Assembly (NCBI RefSeq): GCF_901933205.1
Contig: NC_044586.1
Location: 16,031,569 to 16,095,568 of the forward strand
DNA: 64,000 bases
Direction of reading: 5' to 3'
Origin: Camarhynchus parvulus
Taxonomy: Eukaryota > Chordata > Aves > Passeriformes > Thraupidae
In this document: piece by piece, positions 47,510-61,000 of the stretch
How positions within the stretch are numbered: the first letter of the stretch is position 1
How the letters are laid out: every line of letters begins with the position of its first letter
Notes under the pieces: generated by a model
The model's input: only the letters and a program-made list of their open reading frames with translations
What the model was told of the DNA's origin: nothing
The model's database searches: none
Made by a program: the position numbers and the translations under genes

Positions 47510-50500
47510 TCCTTTCAAAACCATCTGTCTCTACTTATTGACTAACATGTGGTCTTATTGGGCATTAGTTTTAAAAATCTTTCTCTGTAAGAACAGAAAT
47601 GAATAGGTTTCTTCTCCAGTCCCATGCTTGAGCTGTGGGTGTATAATGGAGGAGTTTCAGAAGTGCTCTGTTGTGAGGTAGAGTGTGAGAGGGAGAGAGA
47701 TAAAAGGAGTTGCCTCCCTGACCTAAAGCATTTTCTGATGTAGTACATGCTCACAGAGCTCTTTTATTTTTGGTATCTGTTGGTCTGTAATGCATGGCAT
47801 GACTGTTTAAACCTTATTTTAAGGGCAATTTTGAGGGTGAAATTTTGTTACAGAAGGAGCCCTTAGCAAAACTATTGCAGATACTGACATCAGCTTATTC
47901 ATTGCTTCTAGCTTTAAGTCAAGGAGAACATCACAGTCCAGGACTGCTTCTAGGTTGCCTTTGGCTGTTGAAGTAAATGTCATTGATGTAAAGGACTCAA
48001 CTCCTTTGTTGGACAAAAAATTTTTGAAGAACCTGAGGCTATTGCTCTCCCGGCCATTAGTAACACACCCAAACTCATATGAAATGTATTCACATTTCTA
48101 AATCGAATGTGACAGACAGAATTACACCCTTAGTTAACCCTCAGCTCGTATAACTGCATCCTTGCTGCTCTCCTTACCACCCTGCAGACTGCAAAGAAAG
48201 AACCTGCTTGCTTTTGTGATAAAAGATCTGTTTATGCAGCCTCAGAGCTCTGGTAGCCATGCAGTGTGTGCAGTAGATTCTTCCTTTATTCCTGTGAGAG
48301 CAGCTGGAACTTCTCAGCCTAGCTCTTTACATCCCCTGTGATCCTTTCTCCAGTAATGTACATTATTGCTTTGATGTCGTTCTGCTTCTACTTCCCTGTG
48401 GAGCCCTGTTGCAAGAAGAAGTGAAATCCCAGGTCAAGATATTACAGACATTGAATGACACTGGTTTCTACCAGTGGCCTCCTTGAGTCCTCATTGCTGC
48501 TGTCTTCATTAGACGCTCCAGAGCAGTACATTCCTAGTATGTAACAAAATGTCAGTGATCCCCTCTGCATTTCTTTGTGCCTTTCTTTGCATCTGAAATA
48601 AAGTTGATGACACTTGCAGAGTTGAGAGGGCAAGGAGCCCAGGGGGTACCGGCGTGTTTATGCCATGCTCTGTTGTGTGTAGCAAAATAACCATCGAATC
48701 TTGCACCTAGAGGCAGTACTCAGACCTGCCAGTTCAGTGGAAAAGCTTTGTGGTTCTGCAGATAACTAGCAACATTTGCCATAACAGTGTCTAGCTATGG
48801 TTTTAATTTTTCTTTATTCTTACATTATTCTTACATTTATGTTCAGTGGCTACTGCCTTGGCCTGTGCATCCTGAAAGCAGCCAGTGGGTTTCTGCTGTA
48901 CTTGAATTTAAGGTTTCAGGGTACCCTAAACAACACAGTGATTTGATAGGAAATGTTGGATCCTTGATTCATTTCTCAGTTAATATTTTTTCATTTCCCG
49001 TTTCCTAATCTCTGTGTCCTTTCCCAGGCATTTTGGTTTGTTCCTTCACCTTGTTCTGCTGCCACTTCACTAAGCTGAGAGAGCTCAGGCTGTGACCACA
49101 AAGCCTCATTTCCTGCGGGAGGTGTATCCCTTCACCTTTGTTTTGGCCTATTCCTGACCCCTCATTCCTATGTAGTGTCAGGCAGACTGCTAGCTGTGTA
49201 TTAATCTCTTTGACTAAGAGTAGAATTGCACTCATCTCCACCATGTTCTAAAGCTGTCTGTATTCACTCTAAAATCAGTGCTTTACAGGCACCTGTCTCA
49301 AGTCTGGCAATTGTGCTGTTTGCTACAGGGTCCAAATCAGCTGATTTGTGGAGAAGTATCAGTTCCTGGTACTGGAGTGTTTCATAAATGTGGCCTCAGG
49401 TGTTTCAGCCCAGCATTTTTTTCTGCTGGATGTTTGTATTGGCCCATATACAGCTGAGATTGTGTTTCTGCCATTGGGAGCGCTAAATTTTCCACCAAGG
49501 GGAAAGCATATTGCTTTGGCTGGGTGAGGGTTTTTCAAGAACTGACTTTTCAAGGCATTGCTTACAGCTGGTAAACTTGTCCACAAAGAATTCCCAGCAA
49601 GCAGATCAGGGAGAAGATGGAACTATGTGCTTCCAAGATGATGTGATGACACCCCACCCGTATTTAAAGATGAGATCTCTGGACTCTGCCAACACGTAAT
49701 GCTGTTGAACCAACCACATATGCAAAACTTAACTGTGATCTGACAGCAAGTCAATCACAGCCTACAGAGGCATTAGTTCCTCATACTATTCCACTTGGAC
49801 AGGGGATGTGTGTATTAATTCTGAGGTTCCTCTTGGAAGCTTTTGCCTGTCAGTGCTACATTTACAGCAGCATGGGTTTTCAAGTAATGAATATTTGTGT
49901 TTTAATAGTCACCCCTCTGCTGGTGAATCAGCAGGCTGAAGTTGCATTAATACTGAACACATTTGTCACATTTCTGGAAGGCCAGAATTCCCCCAGCCCA
50001 GGATGCTGATGTACACAGGAGGACAGGTTGCTTTGCTTTTGACATTCAATATGATTTTAAACTTCCAGTCTTAAAGGTTATAGGTTGGCACATCTAGCTG
50101 TTGGTATTTTACGTTAAAAATTAGATAAGCACATTAAAAAAAGAACAAATAATACACAATGCCAGGGATTCCATTGCTGACCATAGATTGCATCCTTGAA
50201 GATGGGGAAGTTCTTGCCTTCTGAAGTGACATTATCTGCATTTATCAAAACCCAATTTCTCTGCTTGTCACTAACATTTAAATTCCCTGGCAGCTTAGGT
50301 AAGTCTTGTTCTGGGAGATGAGGTAAGGTGATCTGGAGCCCTTGATAGGAACTTGTTTCTGATCTGAGGTTCATGTGTTCAAAATGTTAAAACACTCACA
50401 GTACTGTAAGTCTCATTAAATGACAGGGTGCTTTCAAAGAGAGTAGTTCTCTTAGTTTCTACATAGACCTACACTGAATGTGACTAATGTGATTGTGACT

Positions 50501-51990
50501 GTGAGCCCTTAAATAACAAGTGGAATTCTAAGAGTAGGTCTCATAGCATTCCTAGATACAGAGCAGGAAACTTGTACTTTGTTTCCTGGGTAAGAAGAGT
50601 AAGCTAAATTTATTACATCTGCTTGTTGGAATTAATTAAGCCAGTAGGATTTGGTTTTGTGAAATGTATGCAAGTCCTCATATCGATTTTTACTCTAAAC
50701 ATATAATTTTCAGTGTGTTGACTATATTATCACTCTAGAGTAGCATTGGCAGCATTTGGTGCTTTGCTCCATGCAGCTCTGTAAAAATATTACCCAGTAC
50801 TACTGACTCATTTATAAAATAAAATAGGCACTTCCTTGCTCTTATTTTTTCTTTTTTTTTCTGTCTTTTAGACTTCAAAAATCCTACCTGCTATGTGCAA
50901 CCTTATGTCCTTTCCATGCGTAGTACCCAAAATATCCTGTCAAAGATGCTTTTTATCTAAAGTGCTCGTAATTGCTAGCAGCAACATCTTTTAAATCATT
51001 TACAGATTTTCACTGGAGTGTCCCGTAAGTAGATGGGTTTTTACTCTGTACAGTGCTGTGCAAAAATCTTAGCAATCAAGAAAGTTCCACTTGCACTAAT
51101 AGAGGTATTGCATCTATTTGATAATTTCTTTGAAAGTTCAGGAAGAATAAGGCCGGGAAAATACAGTAAGGATAATTAATTCCATGATGAAAAGGTCATA
51201 TTTGATTGCCTTAGCTTTTTAAAATGCCACATTTTTCATACTTTATGGAAATTTACCTTCATTCCTTTTAAGTGCAAATTCTGAATTCTGATCTGAGTGC
51301 ACTCTTAGGGTAAAATATATCAATTTTCTCTTTTTGCTGTCCTCCTATTCATAGGTTGTAAGCCTACAACTGTAGAACTCTTTTTTTGTTTGGGTGGGGG
51401 TTTTTTTGTTTGGGTTTTTTTGTTTTGTTTTGTTTTTTTTGAGGTTTTTTGGTTTTGGGGTTTTTTTGAGTGTTTCTTCCTTGATTAAATAGCTTCTTTA
51501 ATGCAAATAAATATCTGGTGTATTGTTAGCGGGGGAACATACCTTCTGATGTTTTAGCATAAACGTGAAAGTTCTACTAATATTTCTCCACCAGGACTGT
51601 ATACTACAAGAACAAGATATGCTGGGCCACAGGTAGTGTGGTCTCTATCCTCTTGAGAATGTTTTCTGCCAGAAAACCTTGATTTTAGTGATCCTATTAA
51701 GTTTGCACTTAGTGTTTACTCGCACACTCATTGGAGATGTGCATTTTCTTCGTAAGAGTGTGGCATTAGTACTGGAAAGCAAAGGGAACATAGCAAAGCA
51801 CACGAGTGATAATAAGTAGTAGAAAGTATGTAAAAATTAGGTAAACATGGTAGATTTGAAATCAGATACAGAGGTCTGCTAGCATGACATAGGCTGAATG
51901 AAAAGGAACAAGGCAGTCTTTTGCACTTGTTTCCCACTTCACTGTTAGAAAGAACATGAGATTAACTCTGCTTTGCCCTGTGTGACACAT
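47510..51990. other. AT-rich non-coding sequence, no confident features
   Basis: No gene or element is recognised. A T/G-rich tract (TTTTGTTTGGG type) lies at about 51,382-51,475. Confidence 0.5.
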
Positions 51991-51994
51991 CTGC

Positions 51995-52495
51995 GGTGCT
52001 GTGTCCAGCTCTGGCTGCCTCAGGACAGCAGGGACATGGAGCTCCTGGAGCAGGGCCAGTGGAGGCTGTGGAGATGATTTAGGGCCTGGAGCATCTCTGG
52101 CAGGGAAAGGCTGAGGGAGCTGGGGCTGTCCAGCCTGGAGAGGAGCCCCAGCTGAGAGGGGCCTCAGCCCTGGGTGTCCCTGTCTGCAGGGAGGGCTCTG
52201 AGCAGGGCCCAGGCTCTGCTCCAGGGGCCCAGCAATGGCACCAGAGGAATGGGCAGGGACTGAGCCCAGGAGGTTCCACCTGGACATGAGGCAGAGGAAC
52301 TTCTTTCCTGACTGAGTCCTGAACAGATTGTCCAGAGAGGGTGTGGAGTCTCCTCACTGGAGGTATTCCTGACCTCTCTGGACACAATCCTGTGCCCTGT
52401 GCTCTGGGATGGCCCTGCTGGAGCAGGGAAGTGAGACCAGCTGCCCCAGTGTGGTCCCTTCCAGCCTGAGCCATCCTGCTATTCTGTAGCAGAGT
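51995..52495 (+). mobile_element. CR1 LINE 3' region, relatively well preserved
   Basis: Sense CR1 words run in order: tgctgtgtccagctctgg, ggacatggagctcctggag, ggcctggagcatctctgg, gaaaggctgagggagctgg, ctgtccagcctggagagg, ccacctggacatgagg, cttccagcctgagcc and the tail catcctgctattctgt. About 500 bases, more GC-rich than its surroundings. The long minus-strand frames here are shadows of the repeat. Confidence 0.95.
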
Positions 52496-53395
52496 GTATG
52501 TGTTGTCCAAACACATGGAGTAGGGAGTAGTGTTCAAAAACTGCGTATGATGGAAACAGCTTCCCTTCTGAGTACTGAGAATTGGTATCTGCACAGAGGG
52601 CTTTATCTGAAGACCTCTGGAAATCCTGCAATTAGACGGCATTTGGGTCCTCCTGTTTCTCAACTCAGAAACAAGTAGTGACGAGTCTGCAGCGGATTGC
52701 AGGTCCCTGGTAAAGGCGGGGGAAAGGGTAGGTAGCACTCTTGCACTGAGCATTCAGGAAGTCAGCCTGGCAGATCTGTCAAGGCAGCAGTGAGAGTCTT
52801 TTATGTCAGTGAAGAAGAGTCTCACTGGGTCTCACCTGTGTAGTAAGCACATCCTAGCAGAATCCATGTGGAACCTAGTAATTTTAGTCCTGTGAAGTAA
52901 GTTTAATGTCATGTGTCAGAAAGGTGGGTTACTCTTTTTCTTCATTCCTTCAGTTACTTTGAAGGGAAGTAACTGGTTTGAAAGTTTTCTTTGTGGTGTG
53001 GGTATTTCTTGGCTCTCTGTTCTTCTCCCTTAATCAGTATTTTGAGGCTAGTGCTCTGAATATTTGGGTTCTCTTCTCTTTAATGTCACTGGCTAGTTGT
53101 GAGAAGCACTTTTTGGTCGATAGCTGCTCGTGGAGCTTGAGGGCAGAGCCCTCTCCAGTTTTATAGGGGTGGGGTGGGGTGGGGTGGGGATAAATGCTGT
53201 GTCCTCAGAGCCCAAGCAGTGTGGGGTTGAGTGCATGGGCAAGAGGTGGCCTGTCTTGCAGTTTGTCCCACCAGCCAAGAGTCACGATACATTCTTGTTC
53301 CAAACACAGTTTTGTACAAAAGCAAAGCTTGCCTAGGAGAACTTAAATAAGCAGTGCAGCACAGGAAACAGAATATTTTGCTACTCAGAACTATC
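52495..53395. other. Unassigned sequence with a GGGGT repeat
   Basis: No gene is seen. The GGGGT run at 53,166-53,189 is listed separately. Confidence 0.5.
53166..53189 (+). repeat. GGGGT pentamer run, G-quadruplex candidate
   Basis: Five consecutive runs of four G are separated by single T (one flanked by A). Four closely spaced G runs are the minimal pattern for an intramolecular G-quadruplex on the + strand. Confidence 0.9.
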
Positions 53396-53399
53396 TTTA

Positions 53400-53980
53400 A
53401 AAGCTGGCTATGTTCAGATCTATCAGGCTGGAGGGGATTTATGCTAGGATGCTGAAAGACATAGGTGATGCAATTGCAATTCTGCAGTTGCAGTTCTCCA
53501 TGAAAATATATCAGAGGTTCCTGTGAAAACTAGGGAAAGGCATTATTTATTATAACCATCCTTTAAGGAGAGAAAGAAGGATAATTTAGGGCTAGTCAGC
53601 CTTCTGCAATCCCTAGAAATGTTATATATCATGTCTCCAGGGAATTTGTTTTCAAATATGAGAAGAATGAGAAGATAATCAAGAATAGTTTACCCAAAAG
53701 TACCGGGGCAAGAAGTATTTGATGAACCTGAATGCCTTTTGTGATAAACAACCAAATATGTAGATGTGGGCATATTGGTGGGTAAATTCTTTGCTGTGAG
53801 GATGGTGAGTCACTGGCACAGGTTGCTCAGAGAAGTTGTGAATGCCCAATCCAGGGATGGAACTTTTAGCAACCTGGTCTAGTGGAAGATGTCTCTGCAC
53901 ATGGCAGGGGAGTGGGAACTGGCTGGTCTTTAAGGGCCTTCCAACCCAAACTATCCTGTGACTCTCTGACTCCAGTTTTT
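53400..53980 (+). mobile_element. CR1 LINE 3' region, 5' part diverged
   Basis: The 3' part is clear: gtgagtcactggcacaggtt near 53,804, gctcagagaagttgtgaatg, ccagggatgg, aacctggtctagtggaagatg, ctttaagggccttccaaccc and a tail actatcctgtgactct. The stretch 53,400-53,800 may be an older, more internal part of the same element, but I cannot confirm it. Confidence 0.8.
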
Positions 53981-54074
53981 GTTATCATCTCTCACTGAGG
54001 AAGTATATGGATTGTTAGATTAATTGAAAATTGCGTGGATATTGGAGTTCAAAGTGTAGTCTTTCATGGCTCAG

Positions 54075-55060
54075 TGTCTCACTGGAGAGAAATAAGAAGT
54101 GGCCTGTGAGGGATTGGGCCACTTATGTCACCTCTCTGTTAATTACTTAGATGGTGGGATGGAATGCGCCCAGAGAAAAGTTATAGATCACATTAAATTG
54201 GCACAAGAGAGAGTTTAGTGCATGAAGTGATAGAAAAGCAATTCAGCTGGGTCTTAGGAAGCCTAAGATTTGGCTAACAGAAAGCTCTTGAAGTGCAGAT
54301 CAGATCCTTGCAGCAATGTAGCCTGGGAGGCAGCTGGCTGAAGAGAACATTTTGTGGGAATGCTATGGGATGTAATGATTGCTGCCAAGTCGGAAATGAG
54401 CTAGTGGTGCATTTTCATTGCAAATAAGGCAGACAGCATGGTGGTCTCCATGAATAGCAGATCTGGGGAAGTAATTGTCCTTCTCAGCATTGCTGAGTAC
54501 TCTGGTTCTTCAGTCAGTTCCGAGGTTCCTCAAATGCAAAGCACAATGTTTAGAAAATGGAGAGAGGATTACCAAGGTGATTCTGAGCCATGGGAACCAT
54601 AGGTAATGAGGAGAGATTAGGGTCCTTGGGCTGTTTCACTTTGCCCAAAAGAAGAGGCCATCTTACAGAAGCCTGTAGCTTCTTAAAGACAAGTTCTAAT
54701 TACTATGGAAATAAACTCTTGTTCGGGGCAGATTGTTAAAACAAGGAACAGCTGTCACAAATTGCAGCTCAGGCTGACCATTAGGAGAAGTTCAGACTTC
54801 AGACTGGTCATTAGGAAAACGTTTTTCACCACTGAGTAGCACAAGAGTTTTAACATGCCACCCAGAGAGGTGGTGGAGTCTTTCCTTGGGTGTTTTTGAA
54901 ACTCAGCTGGACCAGGCTGTGGCAGACCTCATCTAGTACTGATGAGAGTCCTTCTGCAAGTGGAGAATCTAACTGCTGATCTGCAAAGAATTGCACTGGG
55001 GTTTTTTGTGTTTTTCTGTGATTCTGCCCAAGACATCAGGGATGAGCAATACAGAGGAAG
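54075..55060 (+). mobile_element. Old CR1 LINE, long and degraded
   Basis: CR1 words occur in sense order over nearly 1 kb: gttaattacttagatggtggg near 54,138, ccttgcagcaatgtagcctggg near 54,307, ggagagattagggtccttgggctgtt near 54,611, cacccagagaggtggtggag near 54,860 and gaccaggctgtggcagacctcatctag near 54,911. The part before 54,800 covers the end of the reverse-transcriptase ORF, but stops and gaps break every frame. Confidence 0.7.
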
Positions 55061-58000
55061 GATTTTGTACAGCTGTGACATTCCTGTGTCCACGAGGGTG
55101 AATCTGAAATGGTGGACAGTGGAAGTCCTTCTATAAAGATTTTCTCCTTACTGTCAGCTTGAAATATATCCATGTACTAGGAGTCCCTAACTCTGTGTGA
55201 GATGTGTGTTTATATTGCCTAGCCATTTTCAAATTTTCTACTCTTTTGACACACCTTGGGCATGAACACCACAATGTTCACATGATCATTGGAAGCCAGA
55301 TAATTTGGATTTCATCAGAATTATTTAATTTGAATTACTTATTGAGCATTACATGTACTGTAGTTATTGCTTCTCTGTAGGCATTCTAGAAACTGTAGAA
55401 ATGTATAGAAATCTGTTTTTGAAACTTAATTTGTCAAAAGTAAGAGAGAAAGAGACGTGAGAAAATCAGCTGTCAGAATCATAGTAGATCTGTTTTCACA
55501 GGTGTTGATGATTGTTTTCAATTGAGTTGATCCTTGTTTTAAATCTGACTGTGATTGATTGCGAATGCCGCAAGATTTAATTGAAGAGGCCAGCTCATGG
55601 AAAGGTGAAAAAGTAGTCAGGTAAAAGCCAGGATAATTGGAAGCATGATTTTATCAGTAATCCAGGGTAGGAGCGGAGACAGACAGAATGGGGTCAACCC
55701 TTGACAAGCTAGAAAGAAACACCCAAAGTCCCGATTCCCCAAACCCACAGGCCAAGTCCTATTGCCAGAAACCCGTGGGTGGGAATTCCCTCCCTTGAGG
55801 CTGGCCAGGAAAAGGTGTTGCAATGGTATGTTGGTCATCCTTCATATTTTATCTGACTCTCAGATAAGCACTGATTCCAGCTGCGTCAGGGGTAGGAGCA
55901 TGCAAATGTGCCTATATTCACTTTAGGGCTAATTCCAGTTCCAAACCAGTTTTATTTCTTTCACTTGCTGCCTGAGCCAAGAAACCCTGCAGACCTAGGT
56001 CAAGCCATTTTAAGGAGGATTGGATCTCATTTAGGCTGCTTGGGATTATGTAGAGAACAGGGGAAAAGCACCCAACCAACCCCTAAATATTTTGTTTTCT
56101 GAATCAACTTGTGATAAGTTGGCTTAGGAGAGCTTAGATTTAAAATCTTGACCTTAATTGACATATACTGAATGAAAGTACTAAACTGAACACAGTTTTA
56201 CTTGATGTGTGGTCATCATTTCCTTATTCAGGATATTTCTGTGAAATGCTTGCCCAGACTATGTCTATGTGATGAAAATTGGTATTACTCTTGATTTACT
56301 GCACTCTTCTGTGCTGGGCTTTGCTATAAAAACAATGCAATGTAGAAATGATGCTCTGAGTAGATGTGGATTTTCTTCTTATGGTTGGTATTGCTATAGC
56401 AACATTTCCCTCTATCCCTCCAAGCCATGACTGTAATTATGAAAGTTGCCATTGATCTTATATGTAGTAAATTATATCTGTATTTAGCAATGAACTATTA
56501 ATATGAAATGAAATAAATAATTGCTTTTCCTATTCATCCCCTACCAAGCCTCATTTTCATTTCAACAAAATTATTTTTAAGAATTCAGATTTTCAGTAAG
56601 TTGTTTTTGGATGTGAACACAGTTTTTCAGTTTCTAGATTTAATATGTTTATTGTGCTTATTTTTTGTGTTTATTTTAATATGTTTAATTATTGTAGCTT
56701 AATTTAAGCATCAGTGTACACTGTGGCAGTTTTACTGGAAAGGTTCTTGTTAGGAATGTCTCTGCCTCTGCTGGATATGTTGGGGGTTAATTATGACCTA
56801 GTATAGATTTCAGAGGAGGTATACAAAAAAAGGGAAATTTACTTGTGGAATATCTTGAAAATACATTTCAAAGAAAAAATGTTCTGGCAAACATTTATTG
56901 TGTAAGTTACATTATTCATGTGTTAGGAATATGTGCATGTTCATTTTTGTTTTCAGTCCAGAACCAGGAGCAGCAGTCAGAAGTAAGGATATGTTCAAAG
57001 GGTATCTGAGAAGACAGGATGGAAAGGTCAGTACCTGTCTTCTTGGGTATCCTTCCTGGAAGTGAACTGTGTGACTGCAGCCAGCAAATCTCATTGTTAC
57101 TTGCATAAACCCACAAGCACATAGGAATTAGAATATACAAACCTGATTCTGGTTAAACCCCATAGGTTATGCAAGAGCATTTATGAAATGAATTTAAGAA
57201 CTACAGAGTGACAGTAACTAAGGTAAGAGTGCAATCATGTGTAATCGCATTTTGCTCAAGAAGCTGAAGGGTCATTGTTATGAAAACAAAAGCATAAATC
57301 AGTTTTAGTTTCTTGGATATGATCTGCTCTTTCTTCTCTGAGCAGCCCAGCTGGGAATTCTGAGCTGCGTTTGCAGTCACATAGCTTTGAAATAAATTGT
57401 AGTGTTACCTGGATTTCTTGGTTCTTTTTGTCATGTCGTAAGTGGCTTGTTAATTTTAAATTCCACTTTGTGCTTAGACTTTAGAGTGGATTTTATTTGA
57501 GAGATTCAAGGCTCTTGAGGTGTGATATAAATACAGTTTATTGAAGGGCCTTTGTTTCCATAGAATAGGTGAGAAGTGGTTTTGGGCCCTTTGTACCAAA
57601 GTCATGGTGTTTACATGATGCCACCCATTTCTCTTTATTTTTCAGGGAGTTCTGAGAGCAGACTCATCTCTACCTCAGGTTGTAACTTAGTTGCCTCTCC
57701 TGAAATCACACCTGCCGAAGAGCCTTGCTAATACCTCTCTTTGGGCGCTTGGTGCCCTAAACCAAAAGGAACGAAGACGTTGTTATGCCATAAAAACATG
57801 TAGGGTAGAAGTGAAATCACTTGTGTCACTGGAGAGAAGGAGTGAAGCATATGGCTAAAGCTTTATTCAAGGAGCATCACATTGCACAGATGATTTTTTG
57901 AACCCAAACATGTTTAAAACAAGGCTGTTGATGTGTGACTAGTGTCATCGCCGTGTGACCACCTGGGAGTTATTGGAAACACACCAGTGCCTCTAAATCT

Positions 58001-61000
58001 TGTAGTTAAGCTGGTTACAAGCTACTTAACCCAAGAGTCAGCATGAACTTTATACATATGACAAGAATACAGTCTGTTCTGATTTTGGAATGCTGTTCCT
58101 AATGGAAATTTTATATGAACACTAGCATGAGATTACAAAGTATAACATGGCATTTGTAGGTAAAACTTTTCATGTGTGAATGTGGGTCCCAAAGGTTGTG
58201 AGCCACTTCTGACACAGGCTTGTTGAGTCTCATGCTTCACATGTAAGACTCAGTTAACTGGCTTCCCTTCTCTAAAATTCTGTCTTTGTGGATGATTTCT
58301 CTCTGGCTCCAAGCTACTGCTGATGGTGAATTGATAGAGTTGGAGTGGCAGTGTTATGTGGGACTGTGCTGCGAGCCAGGTTTTGCATCCCAGCCAAACC
58401 TACCTGTAACATATTGGGTATGGAATGCTCACTTTCTTGATGACCTGAAAGCTTAACATGTGCCCTCAAAACCTTGATCTGTCACTTTTTTCCACTGTGC
58501 TAGTGCAGAGCCTGTCTTTTGTGTTTGTGCTGGAATAACTTGGATGGTGTAATTTAATATTTTGGTGTTGTTTTTAGATGATGATGATGATGATGATTAT
58601 TGATTTGATTTGCAGTGGAATTCCAGCAGAATGAGTGATTTGCATTGGTTATGGTCACTGAAGACTTTTGATTTACTTTTTTCATGGTTAAAAAAGGTGT
58701 TTAACTAAACTAGAATTGCAGAGAACTTGGTAACCAGCAGAAATCTTTTTTTGTGCTTCAGTGTGGGATAACTTAGGGGAAGAAAAAAGTGTCAAGGTTT
58801 GTTCTGATTTTGTACTAGGCAGTACGTTATTTGTAACCTTAGTATCATGACTACAGCAACTTTCTTTTTAAGGCCTTAGCTGGTACTTCAAAAGGTAGGG
58901 CGCTATATGTAAGTTTTGCTCTGTTTACCACACTTCTCTGTCATGAATTCTGGCCTTGTCAAGTGGTTTGTTTTCATAACTGCTAAGGAACGGCAAAATC
59001 CCAAACCACAAGGCATTACCAGAGCAGCAGTCTGCATTTCTGTGGCCTCCTGCCATGGGATGGAGTCAGTCTGTGTGCTGCAAGTGCTACAAACTGCAGA
59101 AACACAGTTTGGCCAAGTTTGAAGGCAAAGCTTTCTTTGTCTGTGTTATACTGTCTTAGTAAATCTCCTAATTGTGAAGGTATTCAGCGTGATTTTATGA
59201 GCTAGAATAATTCAAAGGCTCAGTAAAGGGAGGGTACTGTCCTACATGGTAGTTACTTGGGTAGATCTAATGCCTCAAAACCGTCTTGTGTGTCCTCCAA
59301 ATGCCAGAGGGTATTAGTTCCTGTCTGCTGCAGACTGAAAGGGAACTGCATTATCATGCTAAGTGTAAGTTTATTAAATAAGTCAAGTAAGTGGTTTTCA
59401 TCCAGGTATGAGGCTTGTCAACTGTGTTAGTTTAGGGATTTTTTAAAGTTGTTGAAAATGCTTCATTTTCTTGCTAAAAAGTCTTATGAAATGCAGTGTA
59501 AATACAACTGTGCAGTGAAATGTCACTTTTCTTTTTTAATTTGCATGCTGTAAATTTAGTTTTGTTCAATGAAGCCTATAAACTGAGCAGATGAGTTGGG
59601 AGCGGGTAACCTTGGGACCCTTCCTCTGTGCCTGACTCATAGACACTTTGATTTACCTTCTGGGATGATTCTCCTTAGATTCTGTTATCCTCAAATGGCA
59701 CTAGTTTTACCAAGCTTGGCTATTCAGGAAACATAAATCATGTCCTCAAAAACCATGAGAAAGCACTGAATAAGAAAATAATTGGACAAATGAGCAAATT
59801 TGCATTCCTGAGTTTTAGTCTTCTCACTGCAGTAATTGAGGCTAGAAGAGCAAAATTCACATGTTATCAGGGAGTCCAGGAGCTGGCTGTTCAAAAATAT
59901 TGCTGCAAGTATTGTTCTGGTATTGCTAAGTATGGTAGTACTGTAATATGGGCATAGTCTGTAAAAGATTTTAGCTACAGCTAAAACCAATATATGATGT
60001 GTGTTGGATGATGTCTGCTGGTTCTTCTAGATTCATCTTTCTCCATACGTAAGCTGTCAGTTCAATTTGCTTATGAGCAGGGCAGTGTTTCTTTCTTTTA
60101 CTTAATTGAAGGAAGAAGCCACTAAAATCACATAGGGATTTACCTATTGCAAAATTTTTTGTGCTATGGGTACAAAACTTGCCAGAATATGTAACCATTT
60201 TAATCTTCTCTGTTCTTCTTGATGCTAAATACAATCACAGCTCACCCAGAAAAATCGTGACAAGGTCTGACTGAACTCTGTAGTTTTCAGTTTGATCTTT
60301 CTGGTTTGTTTGGTTGAGGAACATTTAAGCACCTTGTTTTGTTTGGGCACAGTGTGCTTTGTGTCCATGGTTGTCTGCTCAAAGCTTTTACCAGAATACC
60401 AGATTTTGGTGATATGCAGTCAAGTGCTCTTTTGCTCCCTAAACTTTGGGTGCTTGTATTTTAGAAGTAAAAAGGGGTGACAAGAGAACCAACTGGTTCA
60501 TGCATGAGCAAGAATTTTAATTTATCAGTCATCTTACAACCCCTTGTTTTCCTCGGTTTTAATTTTAAGCATGTCTTTTGATATTGCTGAAGATGGAAAG
60601 GGGAATAAAACAAGTTTTTCCCCACAACTGCATTGTGCAGTTTTATTATCTAATAAACACCATTTAGCTGCTGGTGATTTAATCTTAGTTAATGTTAGAG
60701 CTCCTGGAATTATGTCTCGATGCAGTCATGGTGAACTTTAAATTAGGATCTAGCAGTCCTATACGTAAGCATCTCCTAAGGGGTTTGTTTTGTTGATTTT
60801 TGTTCCCTTGAGTAGGGAATGTTTATTGTCTCTGTTGCAAGGACTTCCACATTTAATGTGTAGCATTTTGATTTACAAAACAATTTACTTGCTTTTTAAT
60901 TTTCATTAAAAGTATCATAGAATGTAATGGTTTTTAGTTGCAAATTTGGATGGGCATGTAGTGCTGTGATCTGTCTTTTGACTATTTGCCACAGGCCAAG

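Noticed and set aside
51862..52753. Minus-strand frames of 141 and 224 codons
   Set aside because: They lie wholly or largely antisense to a clear CR1 element. Openness comes from the GC-rich repeat.
57647..57680. Possible micro-exon after a tttattttt-cag acceptor
   Set aside because: The putative donor (cag/gttgta) is poor and one short open piece is not evidence.
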